Of a stretch of 54,025 bases of DNA, positions 16,132-23,976 are shown in pieces. Numbering within the stretch: the first letter of the stretch is position 1; each line of letters starts with the position of its first letter. The stretch is from positions 1-54,025 of IMG/VR virus record IMGVR_UViG_3300028840_006481; one strand, 5' to 3'. The notes under the pieces were generated by a model. That model was not told where the DNA came from, made no database searches, and saw only the letters and a program-made list of their open reading frames with translations. The stretch comes from a virus. The translations under genes were made by a program, and so were the position numbers.

Positions 16132-16680
16132 ATGGCTGAGAAGACGATCATCGATGGGAAAAACTCATTTGGATGGTGGGTTACAGGTCTCGTAGATGGT
16201 GAGGGTTGTTTTTATGCAAGCCTGTCTTTTCGTATGAAAAAATCTCCTGACAGCGGTCGATCTCATTTGTGTACTGATTTTTCTGTTGGCTTACAGATAT
16301 GGATGCGGGATGACGATGCTATAGTGGTTGAGAAAATTCGCAACTACTTTGGATCTGGTCGTATCAACAAAAAGCCAGTCACGAAGAGTAGAAGAAGTAA
16401 GGTTAAAGGAGCTAAGCCATCTGTCTGTTATCGGATTGATCTCGTTGAGGATTTGATTGATGTGGTTATACCTCATTTCGAAACATTCCCATTGCAAAGC
16501 AAAAAGGCTAATGATTTTGAAATTTGGAGACAGATTGTAGAGTTCGTGGCGAGGAACCTTCGTGGGAAAAAGAAGTGGAAAAAACGTTTTCCAGAACATG
16601 TGGCCGTTGTCGTAGATTTGTGTGAAAAGTTGCAAGCCGTAAGGGCATATGAGCCCATGGACGTGGCGGCGGGAGGATAG
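16132..16680 (+). CDS. LAGLIDADG homing endonuclease, free-standing (182 aa)
   Basis: Residues 16-29 read WVTGLVDGEGCFYA, a clear LAGLIDADG motif with the catalytic acidic residue at its end. Length and a single motif fit the homodimeric class. Such enzymes cut a specific site in an uninfected or related genome and spread their own gene by repair. It is not inside an intron or intein that I can see, but between two virion genes, with its stop one base before the sheath start. It probably invaded this junction. The bases before its ATG resemble those before the capsid gene (see findings). Confidence 0.85.
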   Translation: MAEKTIIDGKNSFGWWVTGLVDGEGCFYASLSFRMKKSPDSGRSHLCTDFSVGLQIWMRDDDAIVVEKIRNYFGSGRINKKPVTKSRRSKVKGAKPSVCYRIDLVEDLIDVVIPHFETFPLQSKKANDFEIWRQIVEFVARNLRGKKKWKKRFPEHVAVVVDLCEKLQAVRAYEPMDVAAGG

Positions 16681-16681
16681 G

Positions 16682-19348
16682 ATGAGTGAGAGATTACACC
16701 CAGGCGTGTATGTTGAGGAGCGACGCGGCGGGCTTGCCCCGATTCAGGGGGTCTCCACGTCGAACATGGGGATCGTGGGCTTTACGCTCAAGGGGCCATC
16801 AAATGTCGCGACTCTAGAAACGAGTTTTACAGCATTTGACGGTGAGTTTGGTGGATTTACTGCTTTGAGCCAAGTCCCGACTCACGTCTATGCGTTTTTC
16901 GCAAACGGAGGACGTCGGGCATACATCGTTCGTGTTGTGCCATCTGATGCAGTGATTGCTACCGGTGAAATCACTAATCCTATTTGTGAAGAGACAGTTG
17001 GGACTGGTGACGGGACTACTCTGGACTTTACTTCTGGTGGTACGGCTTTGACGCCGTTGTCAAATCTGCCAGTTCAGCAGGTTACTCCTGCCCCTGGAGT
17101 TGTCGCAATCACCTATTATGAGGCAAATACTGCTGTAACTGGTCAGACACTTACTGTGTTACCAGCTCCAGATGGTGATGGTTCAGGTGTGTCGCCATCG
17201 TCGCAGGAAGCGATGATTGGGCGCATTGTTACTGTTGCAGTCGCTGGTGTCAGTCCAAAGATCGAGCCAGGAAGTGTTCTCATCAACACTGTATTGAATA
17301 CTTCGCCATACATCTATGGTGATGGTTCTGGATACGCGCCTGCTCCAGCTCAGGAAGGCATCGGTATACTTTACGATTCGAACAATATTGAAAGAGGATA
17401 TATCGATTACGATACTGGCCTTTTCAATGTTTCGTTTGAAACGACCGCTGGCGCTGTTCCTCCACCTTGTGTGCCAGACAGTGGAGCGGCAGTAACGGCA
17501 GATTATACTCCACTTAAGACAACTGCTGTTACCATCTATGACGATGGTGCTGGTGCGTTGGCTTCTACCACGACAACACTTGATGGTGTTGGTCCAAATA
17601 CAGTCGATTACACGACTGGTGACATCGAATTCAAGATTGATGTTGGATCTCCTGCGCCGGCGAACAAGCAGCCCATTAATGTTTGCTACGAGCAAGTTCT
17701 TTGGGATTATAGTGCTATTTCAGCAGGCGAATGGGGTAATGATGTCAGCGTAGATGTTCGAGGTGATGACGATTATTATACAAGGGCAACGGCGGCGTTC
17801 TCTCGATATGATGTTCTCGTTTACCTCGAAGGCGAACTGGCTGAGCTTTACGAGGATGTCAGTTTTACTAATACTTCTGATGCTCGGTATGTTGGCGATA
17901 TTCTCAACAACGAAGGGACTGGTTCTAAACTCGTTGAATTTACTGAGCCATCTAATGCTGATCTTGGTCCAGAGCGTCTGAGTGGTTATGCTCGCTCTGT
18001 TGGGTGTGCGGCTGGCAACGGTGGAATCCCGACTGCGAGCCCGACGCTGGACTATGGTTCAACAGATGGTACGGCTGGCGGCGGTGGTGTTGGTTCTGCT
18101 GTTATTCCTGTTGGTGTTCGAACTCTTCCATTTGAGGGGCCTGTTCAGGCTGGTTCTTTGACCATTACCTACACTGACAAAAACGGTACTACGAGAACCA
18201 TTACCGATGATGGCGATGGCTATTTGATTGGTGATGTGGATGGCGCAGCGCCGTCAAATCTCAATGTTATCGATTATACAACTGGTCATTTCTCGTTCCG
18301 CTTGGTAGCTGGTCAGGAGATATCCGAACCAGAGACAACTCATGGTGCTGGTCCTGCTACTGTGGTTCCTGGTTCTATTGGCACAGCAGCGTACTACAAA
18401 ACTCCAGATCTTGAGATTGTTGAAAACGCAGCGGCAGGTGGAACTGATGGAACGAGTCCAGGTGTTGTAACTCGAAACGAGCTCACTGATCCTGCTCTCC
18501 TCGCCGATCGAGAAGGCATGTACGCTCTTCTTACAACGAATGAGCTTATAAACCTTACCATTCCTGACGCGGCTGGAAACGTAACGATGTCGTCTGATCA
18601 GGTGACTGAGGCCGAGAGAAACGGTATGTGGTTCGTTATCTTGGCAACTCCTCCAGGGCTTACGCCGCAACAGGCACAGAGTTACCGCATAAATACGTTG
18701 GGACTCAATAGCTCTTATGGTGCTCTGTATTACCCATATATCACCATCGCTGATCCTGTGACAGATCTTCCAACGAATATTCCTGCTGGTGGACATATTG
18801 CTGGTATTTATGCACGAGTTGATAACACGAAGAGTGTTGGCAAGGCTCCTGCTGGCGTTGAAGATGGAAAAATCAATTTCTCCATTGGTCTTGAGCGTAC
18901 GCTGGAATTCGCCGAGCTTGATATTCTTTTCCCAAAACAGGTCAATTCTCTCATCGATACGGCGCAAACTGGACGTTGCGTATGGGGTGCTCGAACACTA
19001 GAGAATCCACCTTCAGATTTTCGTTTCATTCACACGAGACGGATGTTCAATTTCTTGAAGTCGTCGATCTTCAATAGCACTCATGGGTATGTGTTTGAGA
19101 ACGTTGGAGCGTCGCTGCGCAAACGAATCAAGCTTGCTGTTGAGAGCTTCCTTCTTACTCTCTATGGGCAGGGATTGTTCAAAGGAGATTCGCCACAAGA
19201 TGCATTTACTGTTATTTGTGATGAGTCGAACAATCCTCAAGAAGTTGAAGATAGCGGTACGGTTATTTGTGACGTCTACGTTGCTGCCAATGTACCTGGA
19301 GAATTTATTGTATTCCGTATTCAGCAAAAATTCGTTGCGGCATCGTAG
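16682..19348 (+). CDS. Tail sheath protein (T4 gp18-like, 888 aa)
   Basis: The N-terminus (HPGVYVEERRGGLAPIQGVS, then GIVGFTLKGPSNV and YAFFANGGRRAYIVRV) is typical of contractile sheaths. The C-terminal ~150 residues (FRFIHTRRMFNFLKSSIF through FIVFRIQQKF) match the conserved sheath core. Between them, about residues 100-560 hold inserted beta domains with repeated DDGxG and xxDYxTGxxxF motifs, also found once in the capsid protein. The protein is longer than T4 gp18 (659 aa). The ATG at 16682 after GGGAGG gives the family start; a GTG at 16649 overlaps the endonuclease and is not used. Confidence 0.93.
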   Translation: MSERLHPGVYVEERRGGLAPIQGVSTSNMGIVGFTLKGPSNVATLETSFTAFDGEFGGFTALSQVPTHVYAFFANGGRRAYIVRVVPSDAVIATGEITNPICEETVGTGDGTTLDFTSGGTALTPLSNLPVQQVTPAPGVVAITYYEANTAVTGQTLTVLPAPDGDGSGVSPSSQEAMIGRIVTVAVAGVSPKIEPGSVLINTVLNTSPYIYGDGSGYAPAPAQEGIGILYDSNNIERGYIDYDTGLFNVSFETTAGAVPPPCVPDSGAAVTADYTPLKTTAVTIYDDGAGALASTTTTLDGVGPNTVDYTTGDIEFKIDVGSPAPANKQPINVCYEQVLWDYSAISAGEWGNDVSVDVRGDDDYYTRATAAFSRYDVLVYLEGELAELYEDVSFTNTSDARYVGDILNNEGTGSKLVEFTEPSNADLGPERLSGYARSVGCAAGNGGIPTASPTLDYGSTDGTAGGGGVGSAVIPVGVRTLPFEGPVQAGSLTITYTDKNGTTRTITDDGDGYLIGDVDGAAPSNLNVIDYTTGHFSFRLVAGQEISEPETTHGAGPATVVPGSIGTAAYYKTPDLEIVENAAAGGTDGTSPGVVTRNELTDPALLADREGMYALLTTNELINLTIPDAAGNVTMSSDQVTEAERNGMWFVILATPPGLTPQQAQSYRINTLGLNSSYGALYYPYITIADPVTDLPTNIPAGGHIAGIYARVDNTKSVGKAPAGVEDGKINFSIGLERTLEFAELDILFPKQVNSLIDTAQTGRCVWGARTLENPPSDFRFIHTRRMFNFLKSSIFNSTHGYVFENVGASLRKRIKLAVESFLLTLYGQGLFKGDSPQDAFTVICDESNNPQEVEDSGTVICDVYVAANVPGEFIVFRIQQKFVAAS

Positions 19349-19365
19349 TTTGAGTGAGGTGTAGT

Positions 19366-19767
19366 ATGAAGAAGTTAGCAGAGGAGTTGTTGGGGATTCT
19401 TGCAGAGTCCCGAGGTGAAAACAAGGACGGCTCACTTCGAGAGGATGAGCCTGATTTTGAAGAAGGGCCACTCTGTGAGGACACCAAAACTCCCTGTTGG
19501 CATCTTCAGGAAGCAGCTCAGTTCGTCGCTGAGGACATGGCTGAGGTAACTGGCCTTGATGCTGAAAAGCTTTCTGTGGCACTCACAGAAGCCATGAAAT
19601 GTGACCATGGGTGTGGTGAAAAGTATCGCACTTCTAAAGGTGATTTCAAGGGCGGAAAGGGCGAGGCTTTCAAAACTTGTGAGCAGTATGCTAAGGACTG
19701 TTGTACAGGTGTGAGAGATCCAGCGGCTTTCTGTGCTTATTTAGGAAGACGTGCAGGTAAGGTTTAA
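19366..19767 (+). CDS. Small Cys-rich protein with LAE-type leader (133 aa)
   Basis: It starts MKKLAEELLGILAES; L12-A13-E14|S15 fits the prohead protease rule. The body is acidic, then has nine Cys, with a C-terminal domain (CGEKYRTSKGDFKGG, then TCEQYAKDCCTG and PAAFCAYLGRRAG) like the C-terminus of the gene at 9730. The ATG at 19366 follows GTGAGG. Possible internal protein, but it lies beyond the sheath, so an unrelated role cannot be excluded. Confidence 0.6.
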   Translation: MKKLAEELLGILAESRGENKDGSLREDEPDFEEGPLCEDTKTPCWHLQEAAQFVAEDMAEVTGLDAEKLSVALTEAMKCDHGCGEKYRTSKGDFKGGKGEAFKTCEQYAKDCCTGVRDPAAFCAYLGRRAGKV

Positions 19768-19777
19768 AAACAACAAC

Positions 19778-19798
19778 GGGCAATTGATTGCCTATTTT
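19778..19798 (+). terminator. Weak rho-independent terminator candidate
   Basis: GGCAA (19779-19783) pairs with TTGCC (19788-19792) around TTGA, followed by TATTTT. The stem is short (5 bp plus a possible GU), so it may only attenuate transcription between 19767 and 19814. Confidence 0.4.
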
Positions 19799-19813
19799 CG
19801 AGGGTGAGGAAAA

Positions 19814-20218
19814 ATGGACGCAGCAATCACGAATAATGGGAGTGAGGCCACTTTTATTCCTGGGCCAAACATTCAGATCAATGCTGGCGAAACCAAGACA
19901 TGGTCAGATATCACAGTAGCTGATCTTGATGGGAACGAGGTCATCAAGGCAGGTGTTGTCGCTGGCGATCTTTCGGTGTCAATGACTCCAGGGGCCAATG
20001 ATGCAGCTCTGGCGACTCAGGGACAAATTGTTTCTGATGCGTTGCCTGTTTATGCCTATATAGATCTACCGGTTGGCTTCAACGGACGTGTAGCGTTTGT
20101 AAGCAATGGTAGAAAGGGCGGCGAAGGAGCTGGGGTTGGAACTGGTGTTCCTTGTTACTATGACGCTTCAGGTGGCGACTGGTTCACTTTTTCAGGTGAC
20201 ATTGCGGTGACCGTCTGA
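19814..20218 (+). CDS. Hypothetical virion protein (134 aa)
   Basis: All-beta composition rich in G, A, T and D. The second half (GFNGRVAFVSNGRKGGEGAG, then TGVPCYYDASGGDW) resembles small phage decoration or fibre-associated beta proteins. It lies after the sheath and before other small beta proteins. No firm family. Confidence 0.55.
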   Translation: MDAAITNNGSEATFIPGPNIQINAGETKTWSDITVADLDGNEVIKAGVVAGDLSVSMTPGANDAALATQGQIVSDALPVYAYIDLPVGFNGRVAFVSNGRKGGEGAGVGTGVPCYYDASGGDWFTFSGDIAVTV

Positions 20219-20233
20219 TTGTAGGGGGTTATC

Positions 20234-20638
20234 GTGGCAGAACAGTTTGTCACAATCCAGCAGGAGATAACTGCTGGTAGTGATTGGGACGGCACAGTAC
20301 CGACGACTACGCCAACAATAGCTGATGGCGTAAAGTCGTATCCGACTCATACGGCAGGTGGGCTGTTTAGTTTTGGTCTTGGCACTGGTTTCTTTCTTTG
20401 GCAGGTTGAGCGTGTTGCTGTTGATTTCAATGGTGTAGCAGTCAAAGGCATTTATATTCGCAAGACTGGAGCGCCAGATATTCCTATTTGGGAGTCTACG
20501 CTTGCGACAGAGAAAAAGGTGCTTATTACTGATAAAATTCAACTTCAGGCGGATGAAGATCTTGTTATTATTTCGACAAGCGCAACTCTTGCTATGTATG
20601 CAAGAGTGACAGCTCGTCCTGTCTTAGCGAGGCCATAA
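20234..20638 (+). CDS. Hypothetical virion protein (134 aa)
   Basis: Beta-rich, with a YIRKTGAPDIPIWESTL segment and strands at the end (DLVIISTSATLAMYARV). GTG start after TAGGGGG. Its last base is the first base of the next start (TAATG), so the two are translationally coupled. No family recognised; probably a fibre or decoration component given its company. Confidence 0.55.
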   Translation: MAEQFVTIQQEITAGSDWDGTVPTTTPTIADGVKSYPTHTAGGLFSFGLGTGFFLWQVERVAVDFNGVAVKGIYIRKTGAPDIPIWESTLATEKKVLITDKIQLQADEDLVIISTSATLAMYARVTARPVLARP

Positions 20639-21087
20639 TGCCAGTATATTGCGATGGAAGACCGTGTGATAGAGGATCATCTTCAGGAGGTATGACTTCT
20701 GAAGGTGGTGTTACGATTTCTCTGATAAACAAAACTGGTTCGGCTTCTGTCAAGGGAACTGTTGTAATAGCTTCGACTACTATTGATGATGCTTTCGATA
20801 TTGCTTCTGCTGGTGAAGTTCAACCTATTGGCGTTGTTTTAGATGATGGGATAGCAGATGGGTCGTATTGTCGCGTTGTGATCAGCGGAAGGGCTCAAGT
20901 GCTTTTGGAAGACGCTGCTCCTGCTACACGTGGTTATTGGGTTGAGGTGGCTACGGCAACGGCTGGAAGAGCAACAATGTTGGCAAGTCCTAATGCTGTT
21001 ACACATTGGGCTGAACTTGGCCATTGTCTTGAGAGTGTGGCTGGTGGCACTGATGTACTAGCGTGGTGCAATTTGCACTTCAACTAG
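20638..21087 (+). CDS. DUF2190-like decoration-type beta protein (149 aa)
   Basis: The motif order is as in small capsid-decoration or fibre-associated beta barrels of the DUF2190 kind: NKTGSASVKGTVVIAST, then EVQPIGVVLDDGIADGSYCR, VVISGRAQVLLED and TRGYWVEVATATAGRA. Similar modules recur at 23003 and at the C-terminus of the fibre at 23977. Three Cys near the start (YCDGRPCD) and elsewhere are unusual for this kind of domain. Confidence 0.55.
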   Translation: MPVYCDGRPCDRGSSSGGMTSEGGVTISLINKTGSASVKGTVVIASTTIDDAFDIASAGEVQPIGVVLDDGIADGSYCRVVISGRAQVLLEDAAPATRGYWVEVATATAGRATMLASPNAVTHWAELGHCLESVAGGTDVLAWCNLHFN

Positions 21088-21107
21088 TAAGAGGTGGGAG
21101 GTAAAAA

Positions 21108-21656
21108 GTGGCGCGTTTGTCAGAACAACTTGGGTTAGCGATTCGTCCTGGGCCTCCAGATTGTGAAGGGCTGATCGTTAAACTCGCCCGTCTTCACAAC
21201 AACAATTATCCTGGCAGGGATGCTCATGGAGTGCTTCCTGTGTTTGTTGTAGGGCACCAGGACCTCTCTGAGGGCGAATGGGTATCTTGGGTCAAAACAA
21301 ACGCTACCGCGCCTTACGGGGTGGCCTATGCCGCAAAATTGGCCTCTACAGGGGTAGACCTCAAAGAGATGCTCCCAACTGCGCCAATGGGGCGTCAGAT
21401 GAGAAAGCCTGGTGGAGGCGTGAATTACAGTCATTTTGAGTATCTGAGTAAAGCTGGATACATATTGACATTGGTTGAGAAATGGCCTTCGCTGTATAAT
21501 TTGATAGCAGAGGAGATGGGTGAGCAGCGGATGACCCTTGCAGAATTTGTAAGGAAAGTCCAAGAGCTACCTTCTCCGCAGGAGGCAGGGGAAGGGCGCA
21601 TGGTGACACTTGGTGACCTTATTGGTCGTTTAGTCACTGTAACCCCTAGTTTTTAG
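21108..21656 (+). CDS. Hypothetical protein with MxRLS start (182 aa)
   Basis: GTG start after GGTGGGAGG. It begins MARLSEQLGLAIRPGPP, similar to the MxLS leaders but without the E|A site. The middle contains VLPVFVVGHQDLSEGEWVSW and a helical end (EFVRKVQELPSPQEAGEG). No family recognised. If it is a cargo relic, the leader has lost its cut site. Confidence 0.55.
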   Translation: MARLSEQLGLAIRPGPPDCEGLIVKLARLHNNNYPGRDAHGVLPVFVVGHQDLSEGEWVSWVKTNATAPYGVAYAAKLASTGVDLKEMLPTAPMGRQMRKPGGGVNYSHFEYLSKAGYILTLVEKWPSLYNLIAEEMGEQRMTLAEFVRKVQELPSPQEAGEGRMVTLGDLIGRLVTVTPSF

Positions 21657-21677
21657 GAGAGGGAGTAGGAGAAGGAT

Positions 21678-22271
21678 ATGCCAAGAGCAGCAGCGTCAGA
21701 TCCGCTTCATGCGTTTAGGTTTCATGCGACAGCAACATCTCCATTAGCATTGGGAGATGCAAATAATCCAAACGATGTACTTCAACCAGAGGGAACTGAC
21801 CCGGATTCCGGGTATATTATTGGTGAAGGATCAGAAGCGGGTTTCAACAGCATTACATTGCCTGAGATCACGGTGGAACATGCAGAATATCGTGAGGGTA
21901 TTCGCGTTTACACAATGAAATTTCCAGGTGTACCAACTATTGCAGAGATTACATTAAACAGAGGTGTGGCTATAAATGATACCGCATTTTTTAACTGGGT
22001 TCTCGCAGCGATAGAAGGCAATGAGTATAGAACAAACCTTGTTGTCTATCACATCCAGCGTCCAGCATTAGAACATAAGCCAGACACATCGAAGGGGCCG
22101 AACTTGGATGCTGAAGCTTTAGTAACAAAGGAGTATCGCCTTTATGAGTGTTCTCCTGCTCGTATCAAAATTGCTGGTGACCTCGACGCCAGTACCAGTG
22201 ATGTGAGTATCGCTGAGCTTGATGTGGCGCTCGAACGATTCGATGTCGTTAGGCCCAAAAACAAAACGTAG
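21678..22271 (+). CDS. Tail tube protein 1 (T4 gp19-like, 197 aa)
   Basis: Residues ~52-195 show the gp19/tail-tube pattern: ITVEHAEYREGIRVYTMKFP, GVPTIAEITLNRGVAINDTA, FFNWVLAAIEGNEYRTNLVV and, near the end, KIAGDLDASTSDVSIAELDV. The tube forms hexameric rings inside the sheath and guides DNA. Its place shortly after the sheath is usual. The next gene encodes a second tube-like protein. Confidence 0.85.
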   Translation: MPRAAASDPLHAFRFHATATSPLALGDANNPNDVLQPEGTDPDSGYIIGEGSEAGFNSITLPEITVEHAEYREGIRVYTMKFPGVPTIAEITLNRGVAINDTAFFNWVLAAIEGNEYRTNLVVYHIQRPALEHKPDTSKGPNLDAEALVTKEYRLYECSPARIKIAGDLDASTSDVSIAELDVALERFDVVRPKNKT

Positions 22272-22357
22272 AAGTTGGGGATTATTGTGCGGCCCATCTC
22301 GCCATAACCTGGCCTGTGGCGCCGGTTTGAGGCATCATGGGCTCAGGAGGGTCTTAG

Positions 22358-22993
22358 ATGCCTCGACTCCGATATTTAGACATGCTCCAGCTTTACCCGT
22401 TCTGGTGTTTTGACGCTAGTGGGTTTGCTGGCAATCCGCTTTTTTCAATATTTGACCCTTCTTTTGGTTTTTCGGCGTGCACAGCGCCAGAAGTCAACAT
22501 TGAACTACGCGAAGTACAGCCAGGAAACTGGGAATACAAACGTCGTGCAGTCAAAACGGCTGACGTGTCTGCCGTTACTCTTTCTAAGGGGGCTAGATTT
22601 TATGATAGCGACTTTTGGATTTGGATTAATAATGCTATTAGAGGAAAGCAACCTTTGAGACGAAATTTGGTGTTGGTTCATTTTATGGGTTATCGACCAT
22701 TATCTGCTACGACTCAAGCTGATACGTCAGGGGCTTTTCCTGATGAAGTGGCGTCGACATGTTTGACGACAAGGATTCCTGCACGTGCGTGGTTTCTTTC
22801 TGGGTGTCTCCCAACAAGGTATAAAGCAGGTGGTGATTTTGACGCGGCGTCAAGTGACGTTTCTATTCAAGAATTAGAGTTACAGCCGGAGCTTGTTGAG
22901 GAAATGACGATTGCAACAGTTTCGCCAGTTTTGGCGAGATCTTTTTCACTTACGGCGACTTCTCTCGAAGCTGCTGGAGTGCAAGGGTTCTAG
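22358..22993 (+). CDS. Tail tube protein 2 / tube-like paralogue (211 aa)
   Basis: It has the same pattern as the gene before it: NIELREVQPGNWEYKRRAVK, then VTLSKGARFYDSDFWIWINN, RGKQPLRRNLVLVHFMGY and YKAGGDFDAASSDVSIQELE. Sequence identity is low, so the copies are old. It could form tube rings, tube ends (tube initiator like T4 gp54/48 in role) or a distinct segment. The ATG follows CAGGAGGG. Confidence 0.8.
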   Translation: MPRLRYLDMLQLYPFWCFDASGFAGNPLFSIFDPSFGFSACTAPEVNIELREVQPGNWEYKRRAVKTADVSAVTLSKGARFYDSDFWIWINNAIRGKQPLRRNLVLVHFMGYRPLSATTQADTSGAFPDEVASTCLTTRIPARAWFLSGCLPTRYKAGGDFDAASSDVSIQELELQPELVEEMTIATVSPVLARSFSLTATSLEAAGVQGF

Positions 22994-23002
22994 TGGGTCG
23001 CG

Positions 23003-23419
23003 GTGCAGAAAGTCAATGCCGCTTCTGTTCCACGAGCTGAAAGAATCCTTGGTCGGGCTAATTGCCTGGCCACGGATGCAGTGGGAGATTGCGTTCGCAT
23101 TACTGCTGCGAAAATAGCTAATCGTTTTCAGGTTACAAAATTTGTTCCAACTGTGACTGGAACTGATCAAGCTGTTGGTATCATAATAAAGAAGGATGAC
23201 CCAACGACGTGTATCGTACAGTTTCATGGTCCTATGCGAGGGGTGTATACTGGACTTACACCCGGTAGAAGATATTGGGTTGGTTCTGATAGCAGGTTGA
23301 CATTGTCTGTAGGTGTTCCTGGGATAGGAGGCGTTTTTTACCTCCAAATGATGGGGGTGGCTACAGATGATGAGGAGATATTGGTAGATCCATGTCTGCC
23401 AATGAAAAGGAGAGGATAG
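23003..23419 (+). CDS. Decoration-type beta protein (138 aa)
   Basis: The motifs VGDCVRITAAKIANRFQV, TDQAVGIIIKKDDPTTCIVQ, GVYTGLTPGRRYWVGSDSRL and MMGVATDDEEILVDP match the small beta-barrel module also seen at 20638 and in the fibre at 23977. This module is common in phage fibres and decoration proteins. GTG start with a weak SD, probably coupled to the upstream tube gene. Confidence 0.6.
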   Translation: MQKVNAASVPRAERILGRANCLATDAVGDCVRITAAKIANRFQVTKFVPTVTGTDQAVGIIIKKDDPTTCIVQFHGPMRGVYTGLTPGRRYWVGSDSRLTLSVGVPGIGGVFYLQMMGVATDDEEILVDPCLPMKRRG

Positions 23420-23905
23420 ATGACGAAGTCGAAGGTGAAGAAGGTGAAGGCGACAAGAGAAGAGTCTCAGGAAAAAATCAAGCCTGAGATCAAAGAAATG
23501 GATTCCAAGGTTGAGGCCAAGGAAGAGTCTAGAGCTCAACCAAAGGAAAATGAAAAACCAAAGCGAAAGCTTGCTGGGTACGAAGATGAAGAAGGCGCTA
23601 GATATTTGGACGAGATTGATTTGTTGAGGTGGCAAAATTCTGTACTCAGAATCAAAAATCTCAGACATCAAGTTGATGCTTTGAGACATCAAGCTGAGAA
23701 CATACGTTTGACAATGGAAGCTCAACGATCGAAATGTTTGAGCACTGCGGGGGCTTTTGAGGTGTCGGCCAAGAACAGGGAAAAAAATCAACATATAAAC
23801 TTAGTCAAAGAGATGGGGGCTAGATATGGTGTTGATTTTACAGACAAAAATGTCGTCTTGGACGATGAAACTGGAAAGATAAGTTTTATCAATCCTCCTC
23901 CTTGA
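23420..23905 (+). CDS. Hypothetical coiled-coil protein (161 aa)
   Basis: The first 50 residues are Lys/Glu-rich and disordered-looking. A coiled-coil follows (LRIKNLRHQVDALRHQAENI). The end (MGARYGVDFTDKNVVLDDET, then GKISFINPPP) is a short conserved-looking motif I have seen in phage proteins of unknown role. It starts directly after the previous stop. Confidence 0.6.
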   Translation: MTKSKVKKVKATREESQEKIKPEIKEMDSKVEAKEESRAQPKENEKPKRKLAGYEDEEGARYLDEIDLLRWQNSVLRIKNLRHQVDALRHQAENIRLTMEAQRSKCLSTAGAFEVSAKNREKNQHINLVKEMGARYGVDFTDKNVVLDDETGKISFINPPP

Positions 23906-23976
23906 TTGGTTTGGGGAGAGGGAAAGCATGTTGGCCGGTGCGGGGACCGAGCTAACAGGGAAAAGGAGATAGGGAT

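Noticed and set aside
18254-18967. Long leftward open frame (237 codons) within the sheath gene
   Set aside because: It is opposite a clear sheath coding sequence, has no SD and no recognisable protein; the same applies to the leftward frames at 22946-23794 and 38955-39722.
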